From: Liolophura sinensis
Lineage: Eukaryota; Mollusca; Polyplacophora; Chitonida; Chitonidae
NCBI RefSeq assembly: GCF_032854445.1
Contig: NC_088297.1
Coordinates: forward strand, 27,273,915-27,337,914
DNA: 64,000 bases
Direction of reading: 5' to 3'
The position numbers were made by a program, and so were the translations under genes. This document shows positions 12,101-23,250 of the stretch, piece by piece (within the stretch, counting starts at the first letter, position 1; every line of letters begins with the position of its first letter). The notes beneath the pieces were generated by a model. The model was not told the origin of the DNA. It ran no database searches and saw only the letters and a program-made list of their open reading frames with translations.

Positions 12101-15100
12101 CAGTCCCTGTGAACAGAGATTGGCTTTGTGCAATCGGTCCCCAGTCCCTGTGAACAGAGATTGGCCTTGTGCAATCGGTCCCCAGTCCCCTGTGAACAGA
12201 GATTGGCTTTGTGCAATCGGTCCCCAGTCCCAGTGAACAGAGATTGGCTTTGTGCAATTGATCCCCAGTCCCTGTGAACAAAGATTGGCTTTGTGGAATC
12301 GGTCCCCAGTCCCTGTGAACAGAGATTGGCCTTGTGCAATCGGTCCCCAGTCCCTGTGAACAGAGATTGGCTTTGTGCAATTGGTCCCCAGTCCCAGTAA
12401 ACAGAGATTGGCCTTGTGCAATCGGTCCCCAGTCTCAGTGAACAGAGATTGGCCTTTTTGCATTCCGTCCCCAGTCCCTGTGAACAGAGATTGCAGAACT
12501 GTGCATTTATGTACATGTACATGTCTATCTCATAAACCCCTTGACTCTTAACTGATACAGGCTTTTGTAAGGCATCTCCCACAGGGTCAGCTGTGACCCT
12601 ACCCCAGGAGATTTGTCAGGTACATGTATACAAGGTGGCCCTTATGGACGAGATTGGAGTAATCACATTACGGCATGTGTCACATGAAACCCTTGACCAA
12701 CTTAGGCAGGGTTTTTACAGGCATCTCCCACAGGGTCGGCTGTGACCCTACACCAGAAGGTTTCTCAGTGTCAGGATACAAAAGTACATGATTACTCATT
12801 GGCAGGATACAGAAATACATGGGTAGTCAGTGGCTGGATACAGAAATACATGGTTACACAGTGGCAGGATACAGAAATACATGGTTACTCAGTGTCAGGA
12901 TACAAAAGTACATGATTACTCAGTGGCAGGATACAGAAATACATGGTTAGTCAGTAGCTGGATACAGAAATACATGGTAACACAGTGACAGGATACAGAA
13001 ATACATGGTTAGTCAGTGGCTGGATACAGAAATACATGGTTACACAGTGGCAAGATACAGAAATACATGGTTAGTCAGTGGCTGGATACAGAAATACATG
13101 GTTACACAGTGGCAGAATACCTTAAATACATGGTTACTTTGTGGCAGGATACAAAAGCACATGATTACTCAGTGTCAGGATACAAAAGTACGTGATTACT
13201 CAGTGGCAGGATACAGAAATACATGGTTAGTCAGTGGCTGGATACAGAAATACATGGTTACTCAGTGTCAGGATACAGAAATACATGGTTACACAGTGGC
13301 AGGATACAGAAATACATGGTTACTTTGTGGCAGGATTCAGAAATACATGGTTACTTTGTGGCAGGATATGGAAATACATGGTTACTCAGTGGCAGGATTC
13401 AGAAATACATGGTTACTCAGTTGCAGGATACAGAAGCACATGATTACTCAGTTGTAGGATACAGAAATACACGTATCCTATCACTCTGTAACCATGGAAC
13501 AAATTTATCCTGTAAAAATCGATTTAGCATAGAAGATCAGTATACAAGTGACTTACTTCAAAGATGTGACAGTTTCTGGCACAAGCAAACAAAGGGAGAT
13601 AACCTAGTTAGCAAACACATACATGTATGACATCGGCTGCACTATACTGGAATGTACACATCCCTCAGGACCATTGCTGTCCAGTGAAAAGCGGAGTACT
13701 TCGTCTGATGCAGGATAAAAACTGCATACATGCATCTTACACCAAATCTTAACAAATGCATCTTGACAAATTAGTAGGTTGTGTTCAGTCTGGCTCCGAA
13801 AGAGATTAACCTGTACACAAACAGAAGACAAAGATCGCACTGACTGGACACCACTTCTAAGACAGGGGTTGTTGTGCAGAGTAATTTTTTTGACTAGGAA
13901 GGAGTGAATTGTCTTCATGTTCATGGAGATGTTAAGTACTTGAGCACTGTCCTCTTATGGAGGGAAAATTGCCACGGCATAAATTCATTGGTGACAGCAG
14001 TGGGCAATGACAACAGTTTTACATGTAATAAACTACAAATTGTGATGGAAGTTTATTAAATTGTTGCCTCATAAAGTTTACACATGTGTGTTTCTTATGA
14101 CTTATGGGTTTGTTATTTTCCATATCCTTTAGCATTCCAGCTGTATTCAATGTCAACAAAACAGCACACTAGGGTTTCATTCATTTGGCGACGGCAAAAA
14201 AAAATGCTGACCTAGAAACATTGCATCACAATTTTAGACAAGTTTTACATTATGTCATCGCTAATTACTAGTGCTGGACCATAGCTCTAAATTTTCTTTG
14301 TTTTCTGACCTACAGTTGTGATACTAACTTATGAGAGGGAAGCTGTGCTCATCAATGCCCTTCAAAGGTTCAAAGGTCTACCTCATCTTAACAAGGTCAT
14401 TGTGGTCTGGAACAACCCTACACTCCCTCCAGTTGAAATGAGATGGCCTGAAATTGGAGTCAAAGTCCATGTAAGTGAAACATATTCTGAGGGCATTCTC
14501 TTTTGAATAAAATGAAAATACACCACAAAAGTGGAGTCTGCATTATAAGTACATATTACACAATGCCTTGATAAGAATTTTTTTTTTCAATATCCAAACA
14601 ATTTATTCGCAAAGAGAAAAGTCTTTGTGATTTCACCAACACCCAAGAAAACAAATGTGGTCAAATAATCTAAGAAATCAAGCAATTATTATAGGTACAT
14701 GTAAATGGTTGTTGTATAGATACAGCTTCCAGTTGTGCCTTAAGGCAGCTTTTTTTGTTTGTCTTGCTCAGATACAGTTCATGCTTGGCAGGCCTTGTCA
14801 GAACCATGGACACTCTCAGACACCTGGGATTTGTCCCACAAGTCCAGGCTCTACAACTCTATTAAACTATTCTTCCGAGTTCTCCCATGGCTCTGACAGG
14901 GGCAGCATTCTGTATGTTACACACCTGTGCTGGTTGTATCTGGCAAATGACAGTGATTTTCTCCAGGCCCATCTTGGATTTCTCAACTCATGAACTTTAC
15001 TTTTATGCATGTAAAATATTCTTGAAAGTCGCCGCTTAACACCGATCAAAGTGAAATTTAAAAAATACCTGAGGTACAATGTGATTAATATGTTGTTAGA

Positions 15101-18100
15101 AGAGATTACTGTCTAACAATCTACTGTGTGTGTCTATCAAAATAACCTTTGATCTGCAATATCTGCCAGCAACCTGCGGATGCTTGTGGGTTTCTCCCGC
15201 GCTATGCCTGGTTTCCTCCCCACCTTAATGCCGGCCACCATCATATAGGTGAAATATTCTTGAGTACGGCATAAAACACCAATCAAATAAATAAATCTGC
15301 CACACCCATGAACCTCATGCCTCCTAAACCTTGAACTAATGCCCTTCAACATTCTTTTAGATATTCTGAGGTGACACAGTGACACTGTGTAAAAAAATCA
15401 CAAATTGTCAGTGTTTAAAAAAAAAAAAATGGAAATGTTTATTATGTGAAAATATGCCTCTGTTGATTAAATGTAGAATTGTCTATGATACATTACGTTG
15501 TATATAGTCATTGATCATCGTCTGTCCTGTACATTTATATCTTATATACACTGTATACACCTGTAAATGACTTCATGTGTGATGGTGTGTTCCCAAGGGA
15601 CTTGATTGTGAAACTAATTGATCTCCCTCAGAAAATAAATTATTATTATTTGTCTGCAGATTGTGAAAGCAGCCAAGAACAGTCTGAATAACCGCTTCTT
15701 GCCATACGATGCCATAGAAACAGAGGCCGTGTTAAGTATAGACGATGACGCCCATCTACGCCATGATGAGATTATTTTTGGTTTCAGGTAAATTTTTTTT
15801 TGCCAGATTTACCTGATGTAATGGATGATTCATGGAAAATTTTCTAACGTGTATCTTGCTTTCAACACCATTAATATCTGTCCCAAATTTTAGAAGAACT
15901 GGGTAATCAGGTCAGGACCTTTGGAAACCACTTATGAACTGAAAGAATTATGCAAATATATGTAAATATAATTATTGTGTTCGCTCTAAAAATTCACCAA
16001 AAGAAAGAACCTCAAAGCATGTTTTTAAGATCAATAGAATTGGGCAAACATGGGTAAGTTAGTCACGTATGAAATTTTAGATGAAATGTAGTATTTTGCA
16101 GGTTTTGACACAAACAGGTGTGATTTGTGAAATGTGTTTGTGTTATATAGGGTGTGGCGAGAGGAAAGGGACAGGATTGTAGGGTTCCCGGGACGTTTCC
16201 ATGCCTGGGATTTGTCCCACAAGTCCTGGCTGTACAATTCTAACTATTCCTGTGAGCTCTCCATGGTTCTCACAGGGGCAGCTTTCTTCCATAAGGTATG
16301 TCACATCAGTGCTAAATGTACGTGTCACATGATGACGCTCTTAATGACAACTGAGATTTGTCTCACAAGTCCTTGCTCTACAACTCTAACTATTGCTGTG
16401 AGCTCTCCATGGTTCTGACAGAGGCAGCATTCTTCCATAAGGTATGTCACACACCTGTGCTATCTGTCTCACATTATTACTACTCGTCGGTCAGAAGATG
16501 TCATCTTAATCCTTTGTCCTACTATTCCATTTAAGTAGAATAGGAAGAACAGTGCCTGGCTGTCACAAAATCAAATTATATGTCAGCATTTTAATTTGTC
16601 CATCTTTTCAAAAGTTTAAAAATTACAATGTAATATATAAAGTGACTACAAAACGCATTGCTTAGGTATAAATTGCTAAGCCACAAAATGATGATATTGG
16701 ATCTTGTGTTTGCTGTGACAGAATGTGACAAATTCAGCAAAGGATTGGCATGTAACAGCCTAGTGTAAGTGTGGATCATGGTGACTTTGTAGAGAATGAC
16801 GTACCTGTGTCATGTGTGAGGAACAATGTGGCATGTAACAGCCTAGTGTAGGTGTGAATCATGGTGACTTTGTAGAGAATGACGTACCTGTGTCATGTGT
16901 GAGGAACAATGTGGCATGTAACAGCCTAGTGTAAGTGTGGATCGTGGAGGCTTTGTAGAGAATGATGTACCTGTGTCATGTGTGAGGAACAATGTGGCAT
17001 GTAACAGCCTAGTGTAGCTGTGGATCATGGTGACTTTGTAGAGAATGACGTACCTGTGTCATGTGTGAGGAACAATGTAGCACGTAACAGCCTAGTGTAA
17101 GTGTGGATCATGGTGACTTTGTAGAGAATGACGTACGTGTGTCATGTGTGAGGAACAATGTGGCATGTAACAGCCTAGTTTAAATGTAGATCATAGTGAC
17201 TTTGTAGAGAATGACGTACCTGTGTCATGTGTGGGGAACAATGTGACATGTACCAGCCTAGTGTAAGTGTGGATCATGGTGACTTTGTAGAGAATGACGT
17301 ACCTGTGTCATGTATGAGGAACAATGTGGCATGTAACAGCCTGGAGTAAGTGTGGGTCATGGTGACTTTGTAGAGAATGACGTACCTGTGTCATGTGTGA
17401 GGAACAATGTGGCATATAACAGCCTAATTTAAGTGTGGATCTTTGTGACTTTGTAGAGAATGACGTACCTGTGTCATGTGTGAGGAACAATGTGGCATGT
17501 AACAGCCTAGTGTAAGTGTGGATCATGGTGACTTTGTAGAGAATGACGTACCTGTGTCATGTGTGAGGAACAATGTGGCATGTAACAGCCTGGTGTAGGT
17601 GTGGATCATGGTGACTTTGTAGATAATGACGTACCTGTGTCATGTGTGAGGAACAATGTGGCATATAACAGCCTAATTTAAGTGTGGAACTTTGTGACTT
17701 TGTAGAGAATGACGTACTTGTGTCATGTGTGAGGAACAATGTGGCATGTAACAGCCTGGTGTAAGTGTGGATAATGGTGACTTTGTAGAGAATGACGTAC
17801 CTGTGTCATGTGTGAGGAACAATGTGGCATATAACAGCCTAATTTAAGTGTGGATCATGGTGACTTTGTAGAGAATGACGTACCTGTGTCATGTGTGAGG
17901 AACAATGTAGCACGTAACAGCCTGGTGTAGGTGTGTATCATGGTGACTTTGTAGAGAATGACGTACGTGTGTCATGTGTGAGGAACAATGTGTGATGTAA
18001 CAGCCTAGTTTAAATGTAGATCATGGTGACTTTGTAGAGAATGACGTACCTGTGTCATGTGTGGGGAACAATGTGACATGTACCAGCCTAGTGTAAGTGT

Positions 18101-19476
18101 GGATCATGGTGACTTTGTAGAGAATGACGTACCTGTGTCATGTGTGAGGAACAATGTGGCATGTAACAGCCTGGTGTAAGTGTGGATCATGGTGACTTTG
18201 TAGAGAATGACGTACCTGTGTCATGTGTGAGGAACAATGTGGCATATAACAGCCTAATTTAAGTGTGGATCATGGTGACTTTGTAGAGAATGACGTACCT
18301 GTGTCATGTGTGAGGAACAATGTAGCACGTAACAGCCTGGTGTAGGTGTGTATCATGGTGACTTTGTAGAGAATGACGTACGTGTGTCATGTGTGAGGAA
18401 CAATGTGTGATGTAACAGCCTAGTTTAAATGTAGATCATGGTGACTTTGTAGAGAATGACGTACCTGTGTCATGTGTGGGGAACAATGTGACATGTACCA
18501 GCCTAGTGTAAATGTGGATCATGGTGACTTTGTAGAGAATGACGTACCTGTGTCATGTGTGAGGAACAATGTGGCATGTAACAGCCTGGTGTAAGTGTGG
18601 ATCATGGTGACTTTGTAGAGAATGACGTACCTGTGTCATGTGTGAGGAACAATGTGGCATATAACAGCCTAATTTAAGTGTGGATCTTTGTGACTTTGTA
18701 GAGAATGACGTACCTGTGTCATTTGTGTCTATAAACCACGCCTTCGTGTAAATGGCTCACTAATGTGTGTTTTGTTTCTCTGACAGTATTACGCTTACAT
18801 GTACAGTCACATCATGCCTCAGGCCATCCGAGACAAAGTGGATGAGTACATGAACTGTGAAGACATTGCCATGAACTTCCTAGTCTCCCATCTCACGAGG
18901 AAGCCACCTGTCAAGGTAAGGTTTTACACTTGCTGAATGGGTTCCTACCTAAACGATAAACCACCCATCGAGTTCAGGTTATGTATATGCTGAATGGTTT
19001 CCTCCCTAAACATGTACAAATTATATACATATATAAACAATACAAGACACATGGAGACCAGACTATTGATGAAAATAACAGTAATTTCAAGACGTAATTA
19101 ACCCTTATGCTGGCATCCTCTCCGGTCTGTAGGCAACCTGCGAATGATTTGCCCTGGGCTCTGCCCGGTATCCTCCCTCCTTAATGCTGGCTGCTGTAAT
19201 AGAAGTGAAACAGTCTTGAGCAAGATGTGAAACAGACAAAATTTGTATGTGTTGTTGTTGTTGTAGGTGACGTCACGCTGGACGTTTCGCTGCCCTGGCT
19301 GTCCACAGGCACTGTCAGGTGACGAGTCCCACTTTGAGGAGAGACACAAGTGTATTAACTTTTTTGTGGAAGTGTACGGCTACATGCCGCTGTTATACAC
19401 ACAATATCGTGTTGACTCGGTCCTGTTTAAAACTCGACTGCCTCACGACAAACAAAAGTGTTTCAGATACATTTGA
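6172..19476 (+). CDS. Exostosin-like 3 (EXTL3), eight coding exons
   Basis: EXTL3 is a Golgi type II membrane glycosyltransferase that adds the first GlcNAc in heparan sulfate chain synthesis. Coding exons are 6172-6391, 7722-9426, 10738-10839, 14316-14470, 15660-15787, 16151-16295, 18787-18915 and 19267-19476. All have GT-AG borders with compatible phases. The total is 2,794 bases; removing one surplus base (see 8795-8798) gives 2,793, or 930 residues against about 919 in human EXTL3. The N-terminal membrane anchor is around residues 22-42 ([15 protein letters not shown]), followed by a coiled coil, the exostosin domain ([26 protein letters not shown]) and the GT64 domain (ILTYERE; the acidic DDD motif in [58 protein letters not shown]). 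The C-terminus ends in a CF-aromatic-I motif as in vertebrates. Start 6172 is chosen because the frame, membrane anchor and Kozak context fit there. The identification is firm. Confidence 0.96.
6392..7721 (+). other. EXTL3 intron 1 with a SINE copy
   Basis: Intron between coding exons 1 and 2. A tRNA-derived SINE occupies about 7440-7650: GCGCGATAACCCAGGAGC, a box-B-like GAGTTCAAGTCC, and CTCTGCCCGGTTTCCTC before AATCAAATAAAT. It lies just ahead of the exon 2 acceptor. Nothing else is recognised in the intron. Confidence 0.6.
8795..8798 (+). other. Single-base frameshift in EXTL3 exon 2 (GGGG run)
   Basis: The exostosin-domain frame reads ...EWSLCGD and stops at TGA (8801-8803). The continuation of the same domain ([16 protein letters not shown]) lies in the next frame. 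Reading GGG instead of GGGG restores one continuous frame and makes the summed exon length divisible by three. Either the consensus has an extra G, or this allele is broken. Everything downstream is well conserved, so a sequencing error is the simpler explanation. Confidence 0.9.
9427..10737 (+). other. EXTL3 intron 2
   Basis: Starts with a consensus GTAAGT donor at 9427 and ends TTTTCAG at 10737. No repeat array, SINE or internal exon is recognised. The open stretch around 9986-10486 has no family resemblance that I can see and is probably chance. Confidence 0.6.
11170..12490. repeat. 41-bp minisatellite in EXTL3 intron 3
   Basis: Roughly 32 copies of a 41-bp unit around TGTGCAATCGGTCCCCAGTC followed by CCTGTGAACAGAGATTGGCT. 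Because 41 is not a multiple of three and the reverse strand lacks stops in all three phases, it produces three overlapping 400-470 codon minus-strand open frames. These are artefacts of the repeat. Confidence 0.95.
12560..12770. repeat. Two copies of a palindromic GGGTCA-GCTG-TGACCC segment
   Basis: A segment around GGCATCTCCCACAGGGTCAG continuing CTGTGACCCTA occurs at about 12570-12605 and again at 12718-12755. In the first copy the core is an inverted repeat of GGGTCA half-sites with a 4-base spacer (12584-12599). The second copy (12733-12748) has one mismatch. Such half-sites resemble nuclear-receptor elements, but no function can be claimed. Confidence 0.5.
12772..13480. repeat. 31-bp minisatellite in EXTL3 intron 3
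   Basis: About 22 imperfect copies of a unit around GGATACAGAAATACATGGTT and ACTCAGTGGCA. Variants alternate between ACTCAGTGGC, AGTCAGTGGCT and ACACAGTGGC. Forward open frames of 70-150 codons across it are repeat artefacts. Confidence 0.93.
13481..14315 (+). other. Remainder of EXTL3 intron 3
   Basis: Unique-looking DNA up to the exon 4 acceptor (TGACCTACAG at 14306-14315). No gene signal seen. Confidence 0.5.
14816..14930 (+). pseudogene. Decayed partial copy of EXTL3 exon 6, in intron 4
   Basis: This stretch matches the second half of exon 6 (GGGATTTGTCCCACAAGTCC; CTACAACTCT; TCTCCCATGGCTCTGACAGG; GGCAGCATTC) and then a tail ACACACCTGTGCTGG that also follows the other duplicate at 16345-16470. 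It lacks the AAG|GTATGT donor and has indels, so it cannot serve as an exon. It lies one intron upstream of the true exon. Confidence 0.85.
15135..15300 (+). mobile_element. SINE copy
   Basis: A tRNA-derived SINE fragment: GCCAGCAACCTGCGGATGCT, CCTGGTTTCCTCCCCACCTT, then GTGAAATATTCTTGAGTACG and AAACACCAATCAAATAAATA. Plus orientation, in EXTL3 intron 4. Confidence 0.85.
16345..16470 (+). pseudogene. Partial copy of EXTL3 exon 6 with intact donor, in intron 6
   Basis: About 50 bp downstream of true exon 6 (16151-16295) its 3' half is repeated: GAGATTTGTCTCACAAGTCC, CTCTAACTATTGCTGTGAGC, TCCATGGTTCTGACAGAGGC, then TTCTTCCATAAG|GTATGTCA with the donor preserved at 16441. The 5' half and an acceptor are missing. 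It resembles the intron 4 copy more in its tail (CACACACCTGTGCT) than it resembles exon 6, so the two copies may have arisen from each other. Confidence 0.88.
16740..18740. repeat. 83-bp satellite-like array with higher-order structure, EXTL3 intron 6
   Basis: About 24 copies of an 83-bp unit (GTAACAGCCTAGTGTAAGTG; GATCATGGTGACTTTGTAGA; GAATGACGTACCTGTGTCAT; GTGAGGAACAATGTGGCAT). Diagnostic variants such as CACGTAACAGCC recur at 17081, 17911 and 18326, that is at 830 and 415 bp, indicating a five-unit higher-order repeat of 415 bp. Each unit carries an acceptor-like CTTTGTAG and many carry a donor-like GTAAGTGT. It ends 45 bp before the exon 7 acceptor. Confidence 0.93.
19110..19240 (+). mobile_element. 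Degenerate SINE copy
   Basis: Diverged SINE: GGCATCCTCTCCGGTCTGTA, GGCTCTGCCCGGTATCCTCC, AATGCTGGCTGCTGTAATAG, then GTGAAACAGTCTTGAGCA. It sits in the last EXTL3 intron, ending about 25 bp before the exon 8 acceptor. Confidence 0.75.
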
Positions 19477-19489
19477 GGCTGTAGTGTCA

Positions 19490-19725
19490 CCAATCAGCTG
19501 GAAAGTGCCAGACTTGGTGTCACCAATAAGCTGGATAGTGCCAGGCTTGGTGTCACCAATAAGGTGGAAAGTGCCAGGCTTGGTGTCACCAAAAAGCTGG
19601 ATAGTGCCAGGCTTGGTGTCACTAATAAGCTGGATAGTGCCAGGCTTGGTGTCAACAGTAAGCTAAGTGCCAGGCTTGGTATCACCAGTAAGCTAAGTTC
19701 CACACTTGGTGTCCCCAATAAACTG
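19490..19725 (+). repeat. 33-bp tandem repeat immediately 3' of the EXTL3 stop codon
   Basis: About seven copies of a 33-bp unit (GTGTCACCAATAAGCTGGAT, AGTGCCAGGCTTG) start 14 bases after the EXTL3 stop at 19474-19476, so the array should lie in the 3' UTR. The unit length is a multiple of three, so it stays open in several frames (an 11-residue VSPISWIVPGL-like repeat), but it is not joined to the EXTL3 frame. Confidence 0.9.
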
Positions 19726-20430
19726 GATTCAGGAAGCATGGAGTTTGGGAACATTGGACTACTGATTTCAACAAGACTGAGGTGAGGGAAAACATGAGGG
19801 TGTGCCTGCTGAACCAGACATGAGTTATGAACTAGGAACTACTTGTGGCTTTTGTATGGAAAACTATAACTACAGAGAAGAGAAACTTCAAGAGAAAGTG
19901 ACCAGGGCTGAGATGGAAGGGACCAAGATACAGCAGAACAGAGACAAGGCTAACCAAAATGGACAAGATGTTGACAGTTCAGTGGTATGACACTGGTATA
20001 AAAGTTGCATCTTTCCGTTGTTTTTTAAATTACAAGCTTGAGTTCAGCAATAGGCACCAAAAATGGTCAAGTATTTGTTTTAAGATGTTTTAGCTCATAC
20101 CTTCACACACGTGTAACTGTTTCATCAGCCAAGAGCTTTCAGGTCATCAGCGAAGTTGAATTGGAATACATGTGTGTTATAGTTTGAAAAGCACACAAGG
20201 ATTTTGAGAGAAGGATTCATCCCAACCTACATTACATGTGGTGTTGTTACAGTTGATAAATATATGATCACGGATATATTGTGAGAGTTTCAGGACTTTC
20301 ACTTATGTTCAGAGTAAACTTTCATCATCCATCGTTGTATTTACTCTCTTAAGTTATCTCCCCTATGTGCTTGTCTCCCCTACCTGTCAATCTGTACATG
20401 AACACAACTGTCTCACATCTGTCAGAGGTT
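19726..20430. other. EXTL3 3' flank, no further gene recognised
   Basis: Probably the distal 3' UTR and intergenic DNA. No unambiguous polyadenylation site could be chosen. The small open frame at 19802-19990 has no recognisable domain. Confidence 0.35.
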
Positions 20431-20439
20431 GGCTTCTTC

Positions 20440-20580
20440 TCCACCCATGCATTGGAAGATCTGCAGCAATCTGTGCATGGTTTTGGGTTTCCTCAAACCA
20501 TAATGCTGGCCGGCGTCGTATGAGTGAGATATTCTTGAGTACAGCGTAAAACACCAATCAAACAAATTAAATCTACCAGA
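20440..20580 (+). mobile_element. SINE copy
   Basis: CTGCAGCAATCTGTGCATGG, CCATAATGCTGGCCGGCGTC, then GTGAGATATTCTTGAGTACA and AAACACCAATCAAACAAATT. Plus orientation. Confidence 0.85.
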
Positions 20581-20954
20581 GGTAGTGCTGCTTGTCTCTT
20601 GTGCAACAGTGGGTGTCTCATATACAGGTAAGGTAGGCTCTCACACGACCTACGCACATCTAAGTAGGATGAGTGAATAAGTTTGCCATGTTGATATCAC
20701 ATTGGCAATGTACATGCATCAGTCCTGTTGTGTCTGCTGTAGCAGAAGGTTAAATCAGCAGCCATTTTGGAGGAATGTTACCATTACTTGTATAGCAGTT
20801 GTGCACCAATATGACTGACAAAAGTTGATCATGGAATCCATTGCATCGCTCATTAATTCTGTTAATATTAGCCTAGGGTACATTCCATAATTATGGATTG
20901 AATGTCAGCTGGAATATCAGTTGTATTGAACAGACATGTTAATGTTCTCATGTT

Positions 20955-21415
20955 ATGCCTGCAGCGCTGATGAGCATAGGCGAGCTCTGATGAGCATCAG
21001 GACACAAGCAGAGGTACATGGCTGTGGTGATCATAGACTAGGTCTGATAAGCGTCAGGACACAAGCAGAGGTACATGGCTCTGGTGAGCATAGATGAGCT
21101 CTGATAAGCATCAGGACACCAGCAGAGGTACATGGCTCTGGTGAGCATAGACGAGCTCTGATAAGCATCAGGACACCAGCAGAGGTACATGGCTCTGGTG
21201 ATCATAGACTAGGTCTGATAAGCGTCAGGACACAAGCAGAGGTACATTGCTCTGGTGAGCAGAGATGAGCTCTGATAAGCGTCAGGACACAGGCAGAAGT
21301 ACATGGCTCTGGTGAGCATAGACAAGCTCTGATAAGCATCAGGACACAAGCAGAGGTACATGGCTCTGGTGAGCATAGACTAGGTCTGATATGCATCAGG
21401 ACACAGAGGTATATG
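20955..21415. repeat. About 61-bp minisatellite
   Basis: Around seven copies of a unit containing GAGCTCTGATAAGCATCAGG, ACACAAGCAGAGGTACATGG and CTCTGGTGAGCATAGAC. The minus-strand short open frame across it is a repeat artefact. Confidence 0.92.
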
Positions 21416-23080
21416 GTTGTTGATTACCTGTATCTTGAAAACTTCTCTTCTCCTACATTAGTTGTGCCAACCATTTGAAGTTCAGCAGAAAGTTCTGAGA
21501 TGTACCTGCACGAAACTTTTATAGTCATTTTTAGTCACATTGTGTTTTTAGAAGCTGTTTGTGTCTGGGGTGCTTTTCAAACTTTTCAACTTTTGCTACA
21601 ACGCCTATCATTCATTCCGTGTGGGAATACTTTTGAGTTAGCATCTTTCCATTTATGTCTTATAAGAGAATCCACTTGTTATGAGGATGTTTTTCAGAGT
21701 GGTATGTAACTTACTGTAATTCTTTAACCTTTTCACATGTTTGCAACTTGCTGTTTATTCAAGCTTATTCCAAGGGCATTATTCTATGTACCCTATTTTT
21801 TTCAACTTTTTCAACCTGCTTAGCAAACAACATTTTGAAACATTCTGAGAGAGCTGTATAGAGAGATAGTTTGCAAAGTTTAGAATTTTTATCAGTCTTG
21901 TATCTTTAATCACACAAACAAATCATTTTTAGTGCCTTTTTCATAATTATTGTATGCATAACTAGTATTGAAAAAAGTGGTTCATTGGTTGAAAACATTG
22001 AAGATTTACTATAGGTTGATAAAACTGGAAATTGACCAACCAAGACAAATGTAGTTTTGTCTGTGAAGTGGAACTGAAAATGTGCATAAATCGTGCTGAA
22101 AGTTGCTCTTTCATATGCGAAAAGGTTGAGGAATTAGAGTAGTGTTGGCAATTTCTCCTCTGACCTAGTTCCGAGAGTACACCATATGATGTCCAGTAGG
22201 TGTTTCACCTCTTGCAACTCTTTTAACCCAAGATCACCTTCATCATAAGGATGCAGGCATCATTGCTATAAAAATATTCCATCCAAAGATCAGAACTACG
22301 TTCTTTATAGCGAAATATTAACTTGACTGCTGCAATCTTCTTGTGTGAGGTCAACTTTACAAGGACGCCATGAGTCACTTGTGTTACAGCTGTCTTAGCA
22401 AAAGATCACCCATTGCTATATCCCCTATAGTCTAATGTTGCGTTTGCTACAACTCGCTTTATAGCCAAAGATCACCTTTGCGACAACACAACTTTTGCTA
22501 CAACGCCTATCGTCCGACAACGTGTTTGCTACAATTGGCTTTTTGATACAACTTAACGTATCTTAGTCGAACTGCTCCTTAGTAAGTTTCTTTTGCTACA
22601 ACCCCAGCACAGGGGTGCTTTTACATGTTTTACATGTCTTGCACGCATGAAGCTCTCAGGAGATCTTTAGCCGGCCACCATATGTATACTGTACTGTATG
22701 TCAGGTCGCTGGATACTTGAACAGATCCAGGATTTTACTGCAGTCGCTGTGTTGTTATGCTTTGAACGGGATATGTGGCAATACAGATAGTATACTACTC
22801 CCTCAAGTCTTGCACCCGACCAATTCGTATTTGCGGAAAACAAATCAGTGCAATGATATTGTGTTTCCTGCATGTTGTAACTGGGCTAAGAAAAAAATAG
22901 ATGATGCCATGGTAGCTAGAATCGACTTGGCCTTTGGTCGCCTTGTGCAGAAAACCCCTGAGTAGAACTCTGTAACAGGCCCTAGAGGAGTTTTGGAGGT
23001 ATATCTTTGGGGGATGGGGGAGATATTTAGTACTACTGGGTACCGGTACTTGACATGCTGTGCTGTTTTCATACCATACA
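21416..23080. other. Gene-free DNA
   Basis: No exon with splice sites or protein resemblance is seen. The phrase TTTTGCTACAACGCC recurs at about 21592 and 22491, suggesting a degraded dispersed repeat. Open frames here are short and without domains. Confidence 0.35.
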
Positions 23081-23085
23081 TACAT

Positions 23086-23250
23086 CATCCTGCATCATGT
23101 AACGTCATCCTGCATCATGTAACATCATCCTGCATCATGTAACATCATCCTGCATCATGTAACGTCATCCTGCATCATGTAACGTCATTCTGCATCATGT
23201 AACATCATCCTGCATCATGTAACATCATCCTGCATCATGTAACGTCATTC
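23086..23250. repeat. 20-bp tandem repeat
   Basis: About eight near-identical copies of CATCCTGCATCATGTAACRT (R is A or G). Confidence 0.93.

Noticed and set aside
11093-12582. Three overlapping minus-strand open frames of 400-470 codons
   Set aside because: They are generated by the stop-free 41-bp minisatellite in all three phases. The unit is not a multiple of three and there is no non-repeat coding sequence.
12584-12599. Claim of a functional hormone-response element
   Set aside because: Only a motif match in an intron full of repeats. Kept as a low-interest observation.
14655-14993. A 112-codon plus-strand frame as a new gene
   Set aside because: It runs over the decayed copy of EXTL3 exon 6 in another phase, with no splice signals.
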